Positions 16,768 to 27,045 of a DNA stretch of 64,000 nucleotides are shown here, piece after piece. Below the pieces are notes generated by a model. It saw only the letters and a list, made by a program, of their open reading frames with translations, ran no database searches and was not told the origin of the DNA. The position numbers and the translations under genes were made by a program. Each line of letters opens with the position of its first letter. Within the stretch, counting starts at the first letter, position 1. The DNA comes from Prevotellaceae bacterium UBA2738 (GTDB taxonomy: Bacteria; Bacteroidota; Bacteroidia; Bacteroidales; Bacteroidaceae): contig DEJW01000023.1 of NCBI GenBank assembly GCA_002353585.1, forward strand, positions 10,824 to 74,823, written 5' to 3'.

Positions 16768-18912
16768 TTAGAAGAAATTGACACGATGGTCCTTGATGTC
16801 GGCATTGATGAAGAGCTCCTGCATGAAGTTGCCTGCTGCCTGCATATTGCGCTGAGCGAGGCGCTGCATCATTGCCTTGGCATCAAACTTCTGACCGCGT
16901 GACTGCTTCTTGGTTACCTGGAAGAGGTAAACGCCTGCGTTGCCCTTTACGGCATGCTTAGAGAACTGTCCCTGCTTGGTGGCTGCTACTGCGCCTGAGA
17001 GGGCTGGCTCTGATGCTCCAGTAGTAACTACGAAGACTGGTGAAGCGAAGGTGATCTGATTGACTGGTGAAATCTGTGCGCCCTTTGCCTTAGCTGCTGC
17101 AATGCTGTTAACGCCAGCGAGCTTAGCGATGAGCTTCTCTGCCTTCTTGTCGTTGATGACTTCTGCCTTTACCATTTCCTTTACCTGATTGTCAGAGAGG
17201 TCGCGATAACCCTTCTCGTGTATGTTGGTGAGTGCCACTACGAGGAGGTTGTCGTTGTCGCCACACTCATAGAGTGGTGAGATGGTGTTCTCACTTGCCT
17301 CATACACCCACTTGAGTGCATCGTGAGTGCCGTGGATGCCAGCGATGTTGTGCTGTGATGGACGAACATCCTGATTCTCGAGCACCTGATAGCCATACTT
17401 CTTGGCGTTCTTCTCAAGTCCCTCGATGGTCTGGTTTTCTGAAACGAACTGTGAGAACTTGTTGTAAGCCTTAGAGTAGGTGTCCTTAGAGAAGGTGATA
17501 GGTGTCTTGATGACAGCTGCCAGATACTTGGTCTGCATAGCGCGACGGTCTGTCACCTTTATTATTATATTGCCTGAGGTGGTGGCGAGGTTCTTGAGTG
17601 AACCTGCTGCCATGGTGTTCAGCGAATTGATGTATGCCTTAGTGTCAACGTCGAGTGATGGTGCATACTGGTAGTCCTTAGTGGTGAGCCACTGCTTAGC
17701 GCCTGTCTGTCCGTACTTCTTAGCGAGTGCATCCCACTGAGCTGGGTCAGCGTTGAGGGCGTTCATGATAGAGTCGGCACGCTGTCGTGACTGGTCGAGA
17801 GTCTCGCCTGCAACCTGAATAACCTGGAACTCAACAGAGTCAGGGAGCTCCTCACGAGCTATAAGGCGGATAGAGTTGAGAGTGTTGTCCTGAGCATTCT
17901 CCTTAACGGCTGTTGTAGTGCCTGCTGGAATAGAGTCGAGCACAGCAGCGATGTCGTTAGGGAAGGCAGCCTTAGTGACTGGCACGCCGAGGTAAGCCAC
18001 CTGAGAGCCTGACTTACGGATAATCTCAGAAGGGTCAGCTGCTGTAGCGAGTTGTGCAACGAACTCGTTGGTCTGCTTGGTGATAGCAGCACGGTCGGTA
18101 GCTGATGCCTGTACCTTAACTGATACGTACTTGATGTCGCGGGTCTCTTCATACTGCTTGAAGCGTGGCTTGAGCTCCTTATACTTAGCCTGCAGGTCGT
18201 CATCAGACACCTGAATGTCCTTGTCGGCTACAGAAGAGTAGGGAAGAGCGGCAAGCTGTATGTTAGCCTCTTCGTTTTCCTCGTTGAATGCCTGCTTAGC
18301 CTCTACGCTGTTAGAAACGAAGGTTGCAGCGAGGAGTGACTGATATTTCTGTGAGAGGAGCTGCTGGCGCAGGTTCTTCTCGATGAAGTTCCAGTAGTTA
18401 TAGATAGGGCGCATCTGCTCAGCCTGCTGTGGGTTGCTCTGCTCAGCCTTCTTATACTCAGCAATGAACTGCTTGAGTGAGTTAGCGTCGAAGCGACCTG
18501 TCTGCTGATTGACGAATGGTGTCTGCATGAGCATCTGGTTGGTGCCCTGATTGAGGATGTCGCGTACCTCGTCGTCAGTAACCTTGAGTCCGAGTTTTGC
18601 TGCCTCCTTAGCGATGAGGGCGTTCTGCACATACTGGTTCCACACCATGTCGCGCACCTGATTGAGTTCGTCTTCAGAGAGGTTGTCACGACCCTGTGTC
18701 ATTTTTATGACATCCTGGTATTCGTCAACCATGTTCTGAAAATCCTGATAACTGATTTTCTCGCCGAGGATTTCTGCAATCTGCTGACGCTCGTTGTTCT
18801 TAGTTGATTCGCAAGAGCGTACTGCTTCTTCGGCAATGAAGGCGAAGAGGCCTAGACCGATAATGGTAACGAGCAAGGCTCCTCTGTTTCTGATTTTTCC
18901 TAATACTGCCAT
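16768..18912 (-). CDS. PpiD/SurA-type periplasmic foldase (peptidylprolyl isomerase)
   Basis: A membrane-anchored periplasmic chaperone of 714 residues. It has one N-terminal transmembrane anchor (ALLVTIIGLGLFAFIAEEAV, residues 12-31), then a SurA-like chaperone domain (SYQDFQNMVDEYQ, DMVWNQYVQNALIAKEAAKLGLKVTDDEV). PPIase-type modules of the parvulin fold follow. This matches PpiD architecture, which helps outer-membrane proteins leaving the Sec translocon. The catalytic parvulin residues are not clear to me, so isomerase activity is uncertain. The gene is downstream of the CNNM gene on the same strand but has its own promoter box at 18985. This neighbourhood (barrel protein, LptC, CNNM, foldase) is all envelope biogenesis. 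Confidence 0.9.
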   Translation of the reverse strand: MAVLGKIRNRGALLVTIIGLGLFAFIAEEAVRSCESTKNNERQQIAEILGEKISYQDFQNMVDEYQDVIKMTQGRDNLSEDELNQVRDMVWNQYVQNALIAKEAAKLGLKVTDDEVRDILNQGTNQMLMQTPFVNQQTGRFDANSLKQFIAEYKKAEQSNPQQAEQMRPIYNYWNFIEKNLRQQLLSQKYQSLLAATFVSNSVEAKQAFNEENEEANIQLAALPYSSVADKDIQVSDDDLQAKYKELKPRFKQYEETRDIKYVSVKVQASATDRAAITKQTNEFVAQLATAADPSEIIRKSGSQVAYLGVPVTKAAFPNDIAAVLDSIPAGTTTAVKENAQDNTLNSIRLIAREELPDSVEFQVIQVAGETLDQSRQRADSIMNALNADPAQWDALAKKYGQTGAKQWLTTKDYQYAPSLDVDTKAYINSLNTMAAGSLKNLATTSGNIIIKVTDRRAMQTKYLAAVIKTPITFSKDTYSKAYNKFSQFVSENQTIEGLEKNAKKYGYQVLENQDVRPSQHNIAGIHGTHDALKWVYEASENTISPLYECGDNDNLLVVALTNIHEKGYRDLSDNQVKEMVKAEVINDKKAEKLIAKLAGVNSIAAAKAKGAQISPVNQITFASPVFVVTTGASEPALSGAVAATKQGQFSKHAVKGNAGVYLFQVTKKQSRGQKFDAKAMMQRLAQRNMQAAGNFMQELFINADIKDHRVNFF

Positions 18913-18984
18913 TTGAGTTTTATGTTTAGTTTTTTTGTTTTCGTTATCTTTTTACATATTTGACCAAGATGGTCTAAAACGGCG

Positions 18985-18992
18985 CAAAGTTA
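18985..18992 (-). promoter_or_regulatory. Promoter of the PpiD-like gene (-7 box TAACTTTG on minus strand)
   Basis: CAAAGTTA on the plus strand is TAACTTTG on the minus strand. A TTTG -33 box (minus strand, complement at 19013-19016) lies 20 bases away. A small hairpin GACCA/TGGTC (18962-18974) lies in the leader. Confidence 0.65.
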
Positions 18993-19016
18993 ATAATTTT
19001 TCCGCAAATAAGCAAA

Positions 19017-20306
19017 TTATAGTGGCATTATTTTCACGAGTTCGATTTTTGTCTTGGTGTTTTTGAGTATTTTGCATTTCCAGCCGTCGATGTTTATCAC
19101 CTGATTGAGCTTAGGGAATGACTGGTGCTTGGCGAGGATTAGTCCGCCTACGGTCTTGTAGTCGTCGCTCTCAGGCAGATTGATGCCGAGCAGCTCGTTG
19201 ACGCGCTCTATCTCAAGGCGTGCCGAGATGATGTAGCCTCCGTCTTTGGTGGCGCGACACTCAAAGTTGTTTACGTCGTGCTCATCCTCTATCTCGCCTA
19301 TTATTTCCTCCACTATATCCTCGAGTGCCACGAGTCCGCTGGTGCCGCCAAACTCATCGACCACCACGGCGAGGGAGGTTTTCTGTGCCAGCATATCCTT
19401 CATGAGTTTGTTGACTGCCATAGTCTCAGGCACAAAGGGTATGGGGTGGATGTGTGAGTTCCACTCGCGTCTGATGCGGAAGAGTTCAGAGGAGTGAATG
19501 TAACCTATGATGTGGTCGATATCCTCTTTATAGACGATAATCTTAGAACGTCCGCTCTCGATGAACTTCTGTCGCAGTTCGTCGAGTGAGGCAACCTTCT
19601 CGATGCTGGTAATCTCGGTACGAGGTATCATGCAGTCGCGCACCTTAGTGTCGCTGAGATCGAGAGTGTTCTGAAACAGTCGCACCTCAGGCGATGAGTC
19701 GTCCTTAGACGGTTCGCTGTCTGAGGGCTGGTCGCCCTCGCTGTCGTTGCCGTTAAGACTCTGGGTGACGAGGTAGTCGAGGTCGACCTTGGAGAATTCT
19801 TCGTGGTCGTCACCTTTCTTTACGTTTACACCCACGAGCTTGAGCATGGCACGCGAGATGAGGGTGCATGAGCGCGAGATGGGGTAGAGCACCACATAAA
19901 AGAGACAGGCAGGCAGGGCAAAGAGAGAGAGAGCCTTGTTGGCGTTATTCTTAAATATGGTCTTAGGCAGGTATTCGCCTGTGAAGAGCACTATGATGGT
20001 GGAGATGATGGTGTCGGCACTCACGCGGAACGCTTCAGACTGGTTGCTGAAGATGGTGGTGTCGAGCAGTTGCGCCAACAGTATGCCGTATATGACGAGG
20101 GCGATATTGTTGCCCACGAGCATGGTGTTGACATAGGTGTTGGGGTGACGGTAAAAGAATGTTATGATGCGGTGGGTGAGACTCTCCTCATCATTGTTGA
20201 CCTCTGCCAGCATACGGTTGCTGGACACGAAGGCTATCTCCATGCCAGAGAAGAAGGCAGAGAGCATCATGGTGATGAGGATGTATGCTATCAGTTCACA
20301 GTTCAT
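19017..20306 (-). CDS. CNNM/CorC-family membrane protein with CBS domains (GldE-like hemolysin family)
   Basis: A 429-residue integral membrane protein, likely involved in Mg2+/divalent cation transport. An N-terminal DUF21/CNNM domain with three to four membrane segments begins with YILITMMLSAFFSGMEIAFVSSNR and includes VNTMLVGNNIALVIYGILLA. A CBS-domain pair follows (VRDCMIPRTEITSI; LAVVVDEFGGTSGLVALEDIVEEIIGEI). A C-terminal CorC/HlyC domain ends the protein. An acidic Ser/Asp linker (NGNDSEGDQPSDSEPSKDDSS) separates the membrane part from the CBS pair. The family includes GldE of gliding bacteria, but gliding is not implied here. It is 26 bases downstream of lptC, probably in the same operon. 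Confidence 0.9.
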   Translation of the reverse strand: MNCELIAYILITMMLSAFFSGMEIAFVSSNRMLAEVNNDEESLTHRIITFFYRHPNTYVNTMLVGNNIALVIYGILLAQLLDTTIFSNQSEAFRVSADTIISTIIVLFTGEYLPKTIFKNNANKALSLFALPACLFYVVLYPISRSCTLISRAMLKLVGVNVKKGDDHEEFSKVDLDYLVTQSLNGNDSEGDQPSDSEPSKDDSSPEVRLFQNTLDLSDTKVRDCMIPRTEITSIEKVASLDELRQKFIESGRSKIIVYKEDIDHIIGYIHSSELFRIRREWNSHIHPIPFVPETMAVNKLMKDMLAQKTSLAVVVDEFGGTSGLVALEDIVEEIIGEIEDEHDVNNFECRATKDGGYIISARLEIERVNELLGINLPESDDYKTVGGLILAKHQSFPKLNQVINIDGWKCKILKNTKTKIELVKIMPL

Positions 20307-20332
20307 AGTTCATAGTTCAAAGTTCAAAGTGG

Positions 20333-20977
20333 TCAACGGGGTCGTGGAGTAGCTGCCTGGCGCTTTGGGGTGGTATCGTTGCTGTTAACGTTCCCGTTCC
20401 CATTCCCGTTCCCGTTGTCGTTTCCGTTTTCAAAGTCTTCGCGAGTGAAGGCGCCCTTGGTGTTGCTGATGTTATAGTGGCGCATGTGCTCGTCGCTACG
20501 GAAAAAAGCTCCCTCGAGTTCGCGCTCAGGGGTTATGAGATGAGAGTAGAGATTGGAGTAGAGTTCGTGGCGATTCTGGTCCCAGTAGAGTTCTTCGCTG
20601 GTGAATATCATGCCATCGACAGTCTTGATACGCACGTTGCCCCACAAGTGCCATAGTTTGTTGGTAGTGAAGTAGTTGGCGGTATCAGCTTGAATATATG
20701 TTTCAACATGGAACTTCTCGTCGAGCTGTTGCAGGAACAAGCCTCGCGGAAATATCCATCGAGGCGGGTTGCGATTGTCATTAACCTCCCATTGCTCGGC
20801 AATGATACGATAGCGCATGATGCCCGAATCGCTTATGAGGGTATTGACTCCATAAGAGGTCATCATGGCAACGGAATCCTCATCCCTTATGGCTTCAGCC
20901 GTATGCTCCCTGGCATTATCGCAGGATGCAATAATGAATAATGAAGAATATAGAATGAAGAATGTGAGCAACCGCAT
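20333..20977 (-). CDS. lptC: LptC-like lipopolysaccharide export lipoprotein
   Basis: LptC receives lipopolysaccharide from the inner-membrane LptBFG complex and hands it across the periplasm. I choose the start at 20977 (214 residues) because it gives a clean lipoprotein signal (MRLLTFFILYSSLFIIASC, lipobox IASC) and a 2-base gap to the upstream gene; a start six codons earlier would overlap that gene. The mature part has the beta-jellyroll pattern of LptC (ALHRYRIIAEQW-like strands, PRWIFPRGLFLQQLDE, ADTANYFTTNKLWHLWGNVRI, FTSEELYWDQNRHELYS). The C-terminus carries a low-complexity Asn/Gly tail (NGNDNGNGNGNGNVN) encoded by a GTTCCC/ATTCCC hexamer run that could vary by slippage. Confidence 0.85.
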   Translation of the reverse strand: MRLLTFFILYSSLFIIASCDNAREHTAEAIRDEDSVAMMTSYGVNTLISDSGIMRYRIIAEQWEVNDNRNPPRWIFPRGLFLQQLDEKFHVETYIQADTANYFTTNKLWHLWGNVRIKTVDGMIFTSEELYWDQNRHELYSNLYSHLITPERELEGAFFRSDEHMRHYNISNTKGAFTREDFENGNDNGNGNGNGNVNSNDTTPKRQAATPRPR

Positions 20978-20979
20978 AT

Positions 20980-22314
20980 TTACTCGAATTTCCACTTAGC
21001 AAACCAACGCTCGTTGAAGGTCAAGCCAATGTTGAGACGGATAGTATTCTCTCTGATTACGGAACCAGACTCGTTGACCCACTGGAAACCTATGTTGAGG
21101 ATGGAGCGATTGTTGTAGTTGTTGATGATAGGCAGACCCACACCCACACTGGCAGAAATCTCGCGCGGACCATCCTTGATTCCGTCTGCGGTGTTGAGTT
21201 TGAGGTATTTAGAACTGTAGCTGATACCTGCACGATACCTTATCTTATCGCCAAAAGAGCGTCCCAGAGGGTTGCGACACCACTCGCCACCGATGTTAAT
21301 TTTGTGACGGTTGTTGTAATAGCCCGTGTTGCCAACTAAGGTGCCGTCAGGTTTTTTGTAGTCGTTGACAGGCAGAGAAGCCCAGTTCTGGAAACTATAG
21401 TCAAGACCTATTCTCCAATTGTGGCCGTTGCGATAAGCAAAACCTACAGCCACCTCAGTAGGCATAGAGTAACCGTCCTTAGCCTTGCAGCGGATGGTGT
21501 CCTCGCGCGAAGTCTGTATGTTATAAGAGATGTAGTCGAGGTCGGCATCACCCCCCAACTGATGACCAGGGGTAACGGTCACGCCAACGGTAAGGTCTTT
21601 CGCCTTGCCAAACTGGTGGGTGTATTGAGCGGCAAAAGCCAGTTTGTAGGTGTGAATCTTCTGGTTGTAAATCTTATAGGTGTTGTTGACGTAGCTGTCA
21701 GAGAAAGAGACGTTAAGCTGACGCCATATCTGTCCCCAAAGGAATGAAGCGTTAAGACCTATGGAGAGGTTCTTGACAGGTTCCCAACCCACACCAACGA
21801 AAGCCTCGTGGAGTCCGCCGTCAGAGCTGTAGCTCGTAGTCTGGTAGGTCTTGGTGTAAAGAGGGTCATAAGGATACTGGGCATAGCCCTGCACCTCCTT
21901 TTTATATTCAAAACCAAAGCCCATATCGGTGTAAGGCACTATACCAAAGCCCACACCCAAATGCTTGCGGGCACGGAAGCCTGCTATGAAATACTCGAAG
22001 TCGGCAACGTTAGCATTCTTAGAGGTGTTACCCTCCTTAAACATGGTGCGCTGGAGAGACATGCCGATGTCGAAGATGAACGTCAGCGAATCGACACTGG
22101 AATAAGACGCTGGGTTGAGATAGTTAATCTGATTGCTCTCGCGGAAAGCAATGCCGACGCCATTCATGCCACGACTGGCACCGTTAGACTGGTCTATCAA
22201 TGAACCAAGACCATACATGGAGTATGGTGAAAGTGTACCACTCTGAGCAAAAGTGTTTGCGGATAATAAAAAGAGAAATGATATTAACGAAATTAGTCTT
22301 CTCGTAATTGTCAT
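20980..22314 (-). CDS. Outer-membrane beta-barrel protein
   Basis: A 444-residue protein with a signal peptide (LISFLFLLSANTFAQ) and alternating aromatic/hydrophobic strands typical of a barrel. It starts with SPYSMYGLGSLIDQSNGASRGMNGVG and NQINYLNPASYSSVDSLTFIFD, and ends with a C-terminal strand in Phe-Glu. The N-terminal NPA(S/G) motif and layout are like FadL/PorV-type barrels of Bacteroidetes. The substrate is unknown. It is the first gene of the minus-strand envelope group (barrel, LptC, CNNM). A TAACTTTG -7 box on the minus strand at 22353-22360 fits as its promoter. Confidence 0.8.
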   Translation of the reverse strand: MTITRRLISLISFLFLLSANTFAQSGTLSPYSMYGLGSLIDQSNGASRGMNGVGIAFRESNQINYLNPASYSSVDSLTFIFDIGMSLQRTMFKEGNTSKNANVADFEYFIAGFRARKHLGVGFGIVPYTDMGFGFEYKKEVQGYAQYPYDPLYTKTYQTTSYSSDGGLHEAFVGVGWEPVKNLSIGLNASFLWGQIWRQLNVSFSDSYVNNTYKIYNQKIHTYKLAFAAQYTHQFGKAKDLTVGVTVTPGHQLGGDADLDYISYNIQTSREDTIRCKAKDGYSMPTEVAVGFAYRNGHNWRIGLDYSFQNWASLPVNDYKKPDGTLVGNTGYYNNRHKINIGGEWCRNPLGRSFGDKIRYRAGISYSSKYLKLNTADGIKDGPREISASVGVGLPIINNYNNRSILNIGFQWVNESGSVIRENTIRLNIGLTFNERWFAKWKFE

Positions 22315-22352
22315 TGTGTATAGTTATATGTTATTTTTTGTTACTTGAAGTG

Positions 22353-22360
22353 CAAAGTTA
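22353..22360 (-). promoter_or_regulatory. -7 box TAACTTTG (minus strand) for the barrel-lptC-CNNM genes
   Basis: The plus strand reads CAAAGTTA. It lies 39 bases before the start codon. It overlaps the divergent control region of the DUF4105 gene, whose own -7 box is probably TATTTTTG at 22374-22381. Confidence 0.5.
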
Positions 22361-22433
22361 CGAATATTTTTTGTATTTTTGCACCGTGAAACGAAATATT
22401 TGCTTTTTTTTAAGGGAGCCACTATACATTTTA

Positions 22434-23594
22434 ATGTTTTTTTTCTGTGGCACGCAGCAGGCTTTGTCAGCGGATGAGCTGTTAGAAAGGCTGAATAATG
22501 TTGATATCAGTCTTTTGACATGCGACCCACACGATGAGGTGTATTCCCTCTACGGACATACGGCAATAAGGGTGAAAGACGCAGGAACAGGACAAGATTT
22601 CGTGGTGAACTACGGCGTCTTTGACACAAGAGAGAGTATGTTTGTGTTACGTTTCATCTTCGGACTGACAGACTACACGATGGAGATGTTTCCCTATAAG
22701 GACTTCCTGGCAGAATACAAGCGGTTCGGTTGTGGGATATACGAACAGCGCATGAATATGTCGCCAAAGGAGAAACTGCAATTTATGCTCGCCTTGCAGG
22801 AGAACGCTAAAGATGAGAATAAAGTGTATAGGTACAACTATTTCTATAATAACTGTACCACCAAGGCGAGAGATATACTGCTGGACGCCTTCGACGGAGT
22901 GACAGAGCCAGTGGCTAAGAGCAGTCTGCAGCAGGGCGAACGCTCGTTTCGCCAACTGGTGCATCAGGGCAACGAAGACTATCCCTGGACTATGGCAGGC
23001 AACGACCTGCTACTGGGCGTAGGGGCAGATGCCAACACCAGTTACGAGGAGAGGGAATTCCTGCCAAGAGTGTTGGCAGCAGACTTCGACTCCACAAATG
23101 TAGTATATGCCGATGGAATGCAGAAGCCCTTAGTAAGTTCGGCATTCTGGGCTTTGGAAAAAGGCAAGAAGTGGCAAAACCCCGATATGCCCACCTTTCC
23201 GTTGTCGCCAATGATGTGTGCCCTGATATTTTTCTTTGTGGTGGCAGTATGGGTGTTGGTGGAGTGTTTTGTGCTGAGAAAATCCCTTCCTTATGTGCAT
23301 TATGTTATCTATTGTATGTATGCCTGGGTGGGGGTACTTTTGTTCTTAATGCTTTTCTCGCAACATCCTACGGTAAGAGTTAATTTTCAGATATTTATAT
23401 TTAATCCGCTTTTCTTCATTTTTGCCCTCCCGAAGGTGATGAAGAAATGGGGCAGATATGCCATATTAGTGAGCCTCATGATATTCCTCGTGGGCAACAT
23501 TTTCCAAACCTATGCCGAGGGAACAAACGTGATGGCTTTTGCCCTGCTTACCACTTTTTTACCACATTTATTTTGTGGAGTGAAAAAAAAGTAG
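22434..23594 (+). CDS. DUF4105 (Lnb N-terminal-type) membrane protein
   Basis: An envelope protein of 386 residues from the chosen start. The N-terminal DUF4105 domain shows the conserved CDPHDEVYSLYGHTAIRV, VNYGVF, and the YRYNYFYNNCTTKARDIL motif with NNC, a putative cysteine-peptidase-like or papain-like active site. The C-terminal part has about four membrane helices (MMCALIFFFVVAVWVLVECFV, VIYCMYAWVGVLLFLMLF, FFIFALP, YAILVSLMIFLVGNIF). I prefer the ATG at 22434 because earlier in-frame starts (22308, GTG 22386) lie within or right at the -7 box TATTTTTG (22374-22381). The role is unknown; the related Lnb protein is a lacto-N-biosidase maturation factor family. Confidence 0.8.
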   Translation: MFFFCGTQQALSADELLERLNNVDISLLTCDPHDEVYSLYGHTAIRVKDAGTGQDFVVNYGVFDTRESMFVLRFIFGLTDYTMEMFPYKDFLAEYKRFGCGIYEQRMNMSPKEKLQFMLALQENAKDENKVYRYNYFYNNCTTKARDILLDAFDGVTEPVAKSSLQQGERSFRQLVHQGNEDYPWTMAGNDLLLGVGADANTSYEEREFLPRVLAADFDSTNVVYADGMQKPLVSSAFWALEKGKKWQNPDMPTFPLSPMMCALIFFFVVAVWVLVECFVLRKSLPYVHYVIYCMYAWVGVLLFLMLFSQHPTVRVNFQIFIFNPLFFIFALPKVMKKWGRYAILVSLMIFLVGNIFQTYAEGTNVMAFALLTTFLPHLFCGVKKK

Positions 23595-23595
23595 T

Positions 23596-23603
23596 AAATT
23601 TGC
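23596..23603 (+). promoter_or_regulatory. secA promoter, -7 box TAAATTTG
   Basis: It matches TAnnTTTG, with TTTTG 21 bases upstream (23570-23574) as -33. It lies 66 bases before the secA start codon. Confidence 0.6.
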
Positions 23604-23669
23604 GACTTAGTTTTGCGTAAAGCATAAATATTAAACAGACAAATTAACGAAAAATCATTAAACGAGTAT

Positions 23670-26600
23670 ATGAATTTCAATTCTATTCTTTCGGCTATTT
23701 TTGGCAATAAGTCAAGCCGAGACATAAAGAAGATACAGCCACTGGTAGATAAGGTGAAGGCTGCTTATCCTGCTATTAAGGAACTGTCAAATGACGAACT
23801 GCGCGCCAAGAGCAAGGAGATACAGCAGTACGTGCAGAACTCAGTGAGTGACCTGAAGAAGCAGATTGCTGACCTGAAGGAAAAGATAGAACAGACTCCG
23901 ATAGACGAGCGTGAGCCGATATTCAACCAGATAGACAAACTGGAGCAGGAGGTGCTCGACAAACTGGAGGTGGCGCTGGAAGAGGTGTATCCTGTGGCAT
24001 TCTCAATAGTAAAAGATACAGCACGCCGTTTTGCAGAGAACGAGGAGACTGTGGTAACAGCAACCGACTTTGATAAGGAACTGGCATCAGACCCTGCCAA
24101 GGACTTCATAACCATAGACGGCGACAAGGCGATATACCACAACCACTGGACAGCAGGAGGCAACGACCTGAAGTGGGAGATGATACACTATGACGTGCAG
24201 CTGTTCGGCGGTACGGTGCTTCATCAAGGTAAGATAGCCGAGATGGCAACAGGTGAGGGTAAGACGCTGGTGGCTACATGCCCTGTGTTCCTCAACGCGC
24301 TGACAGGCAACGGTGTACACGTGGTAACCGTGAATGATTACCTTGCTAAGCGTGACTCAGAGTGGATGGGACCTCTGTATATGTTCCACGGACTCTCGGT
24401 TGACTGCATAGACAAGCACCGTCCTAACTCGGAGGAGCGCCGTAAGGCTTATCAGGCAGACATTACCTTCGGTACCAACAACGAATTCGGTTTCGACTAC
24501 CTGCGTGACAATATGGCTATGCAGCCAGAAGACCTGGTGCAGCGTAAGCATAACTTTGCCATTGTGGACGAGGTGGACTCAGTGCTCATCGACGATGCCC
24601 GTACCCCGCTCATTATCTCTGGTCCTGTGCCAAAGGGCGACGTGCAGATGTTTGAGGAGTATCAGCCACTGGTAGAGAAGATTGTGGCAGAACAGCGCAA
24701 ACTCGCTACCTCGCTGCTGGCTGAGGCAAAGCAGAAAATAGCAAAAGGTAACGAGGAAGGCAATAAGGAATTGACCAACGAGGGCTTCCTTGCCCTGTTC
24801 CGTTCATACAAGGCATTGCCAAAGAATACTCCATTGGTAAAGTTCCTTTCAGAGGACGGCATAAAATCAGGTATGCTCAACACTGAGGAATACTACATGG
24901 AGAACAACAACCGCCGTATGCCTGAGGCTATAGAGCCGCTCTATTTCGTGATAGACGAGAAGATGCACGGCGCCGACCTTACCGATAAAGGTGTGGAATG
25001 GCTCTCAAAGCAGGTGAACGATAAGGAACTCTTCGTAATACCTGACATCACATCAGAACTCTCAGCACTCGAGGCAGAGACAGGACTGACCGACGAGGAG
25101 CGTCTGGAAAAGAAAGATGCACTCATCAACCACTTCTCTGAGCAGTCAGAGCGTGTGCACACCCTTCAGCAGTTGCTCAAGGCATACTCACTCTACAACC
25201 GCGACGACGATTATGTTGTAATAAATAATGAGGTAAAGATAGTAGATGAGCAGACGGGCCGTATAATGGAAGGCCGTCGCTGGTCTGACGGTCTGCATCA
25301 GGCTGTGGAGGCTAAGGAGCACGTAAAGGTGGAGGCTGCCACACAGACCTATGCTACCATCACCTTGCAGAACTATTTCCGTATGTACCACAAGCTTTCA
25401 GGTATGACGGGTACGGCTTCAACCGAGGCAGGCGAGTTCTGGGATATCTACAAACTGGATGTGGTGGAGATACCTACCAACAAACCAGTTATACGTAAGG
25501 ATATGGACGACCGCGTGTATAAGACGGCACGCGAGAAGTATAAGGCAGTGATAGAAGAGGTGGAGGCTATGCGCAATGCTGGCAGACCAGTATTGGTGGG
25601 CACCACATCGGTAGAAATATCAGAGCTCATATCACGTATGCTCTCTATGCGCAAGATACCTCACAACGTGCTCAATGCTAAAGAGCACGCCCGCGAGTCA
25701 CTCATCGTGGCTGAGGCAGGTAAGAGCGTGAACGGACTGGGTGCCGTAACCATAGCCACCAACATGGCTGGACGTGGTACCGATATCAAACTGACCCCAG
25801 AGGTGAAGGCTGCAGGCGGTCTTGCTATCATAGGCACAGAGCGTCACGAGAGCCGTCGTGTGGACCGTCAGTTGCGTGGTCGTGCAGGACGTCAGGGTGA
25901 CCCAGGTTCATCTGTGTTCTACGTATCACTTGAGGATAAGCTGATGCGACTCTTTGCTTCAGAACGTATCGCCAAGGTTATGGACCGCTTAGGCTTCGAG
26001 GAAGGCGAGCGTATCGAGGCACCAATGATTTCAAGATCTATAGAGCGTGCGCAGAAGAAGGTTGAGGAAAACAACTTCGGCATACGTAAGCGCCTGTTGG
26101 AATACGACGACGTGATGAACAAGCAGCGTACCGTAATCTACGACAAGCGTCGCCACGCCCTGATGGGTGAGCGCATAGGCATGGATATCACCAACATCAT
26201 CTGGGACCGCACACTCTCAATACTTTCAAATAACGACTATGAGGGTTGCAAGGAACGTTTCCTCAAGGTGTTCTATATGGATGTGCCATTCACTGAGGAG
26301 GAGTTTACCTCTACGCCACGTCAGCAACTGGAGGAGAGCACATTCCAGAAGGTTATGGCAAACTTCAAGGAGCATGTGGACAAGGTGACAACCGAGGTTC
26401 AGCCAGTGGTGAAGCAGATATACGAAGACCCTAATGTGAACTTTGAGCGCATACTTATTCCGCTCACCGATATGCACCTCATATATCGTATGAACTTCGA
26501 CCTCAAGGAGTGCTACGATGCCGAGTGCAAGAACGTGATGAAGGAGTTTGAGAAGATGATTCTGCTCCACACCATCGACGACAACTGGAAAGAAAACCTG

Positions 26601-27041
26601 CGTCAGCTCGATGACCTGCGTCACTCATCACAGAATGCGTCATACGAACAGAAAGACCCATTGCTTATTTTCAAACTCGAATCAGTGAAGCTATGGGATG
26701 CAATGATAAACCAGATGAATGACTCTGTATGCTCTACGCTCTCGCGCATACATATTCATAAAGAACAGGCTCCTGAGCAGGCTCCGACAGAAATGCCAAA
26801 GCCAAAGCCCCAGCCACAATACCAGACCAATAAGCCAGAACTGAATGCTGACGGTTCGCCAGCCATGCCACAAATGCCTAATCAGATGCAGGACGGCATG
26901 GACAGACCAGGCTACATAGACCCGACGGCACCACAGATGCCACCACGTATTCCTATAGTAAAGGGAAAGGAACCGCGTCCGAATGACCCTTGTCCTTGTG
27001 GCTCAGGCAAGAAGTACAAACATTGTCACGGAAGAAGGTAA
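23670..27041 (+). CDS. secA: Preprotein translocase ATPase SecA
   Basis: SecA is the ATPase motor that drives unfolded preproteins through SecYEG. At 1123 residues it has the larger size typical of Bacteroidetes SecA. Visible motifs are Walker A ([14 protein letters not shown]), [15 protein letters not shown], Walker B ([22 protein letters not shown]), [11 protein letters not shown], the second nucleotide fold ([22 protein letters not shown]), the helical scaffold ([20 protein letters not shown]) and a Pro/Gln-rich linker. The C-terminal zinc motif is [12 protein letters not shown], which binds SecB or phospholipids in other bacteria. An internal insertion around residues 340-420 is lineage-typical. 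Confidence 0.98.
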   Translation: MNFNSILSAIFGNKSSRDIKKIQPLVDKVKAAYPAIKELSNDELRAKSKEIQQYVQNSVSDLKKQIADLKEKIEQTPIDEREPIFNQIDKLEQEVLDKLEVALEEVYPVAFSIVKDTARRFAENEETVVTATDFDKELASDPAKDFITIDGDKAIYHNHWTAGGNDLKWEMIHYDVQLFGGTVLHQGKIAEMATGEGKTLVATCPVFLNALTGNGVHVVTVNDYLAKRDSEWMGPLYMFHGLSVDCIDKHRPNSEERRKAYQADITFGTNNEFGFDYLRDNMAMQPEDLVQRKHNFAIVDEVDSVLIDDARTPLIISGPVPKGDVQMFEEYQPLVEKIVAEQRKLATSLLAEAKQKIAKGNEEGNKELTNEGFLALFRSYKALPKNTPLVKFLSEDGIKSGMLNTEEYYMENNNRRMPEAIEPLYFVIDEKMHGADLTDKGVEWLSKQVNDKELFVIPDITSELSALEAETGLTDEERLEKKDALINHFSEQSERVHTLQQLLKAYSLYNRDDDYVVINNEVKIVDEQTGRIMEGRRWSDGLHQAVEAKEHVKVEAATQTYATITLQNYFRMYHKLSGMTGTASTEAGEFWDIYKLDVVEIPTNKPVIRKDMDDRVYKTAREKYKAVIEEVEAMRNAGRPVLVGTTSVEISELISRMLSMRKIPHNVLNAKEHARESLIVAEAGKSVNGLGAVTIATNMAGRGTDIKLTPEVKAAGGLAIIGTERHESRRVDRQLRGRAGRQGDPGSSVFYVSLEDKLMRLFASERIAKVMDRLGFEEGERIEAPMISRSIERAQKKVEENNFGIRKRLLEYDDVMNKQRTVIYDKRRHALMGERIGMDITNIIWDRTLSILSNNDYEGCKERFLKVFYMDVPFTEEEFTSTPRQQLEESTFQKVMANFKEHVDKVTTEVQPVVKQIYEDPNVNFERILIPLTDMHLIYRMNFDLKECYDAECKNVMKEFEKMILLHTIDDNWKENLRQLDDLRHSSQNASYEQKDPLLIFKLESVKLWDAMINQMNDSVCSTLSRIHIHKEQAPEQAPTEMPKPKPQPQYQTNKPELNADGSPAMPQMPNQMQDGMDRPGYIDPTAPQMPPRIPIVKGKEPRPNDPCPCGSGKKYKHCHGRR

Positions 27042-27045
27042 CAAT

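Noticed and set aside
22308..22433. Earlier starts for the DUF4105 gene
   Set aside because: They lie in or before the -7 box TATTTTTG, and the 22308 start would overlap the start of the divergent barrel gene.
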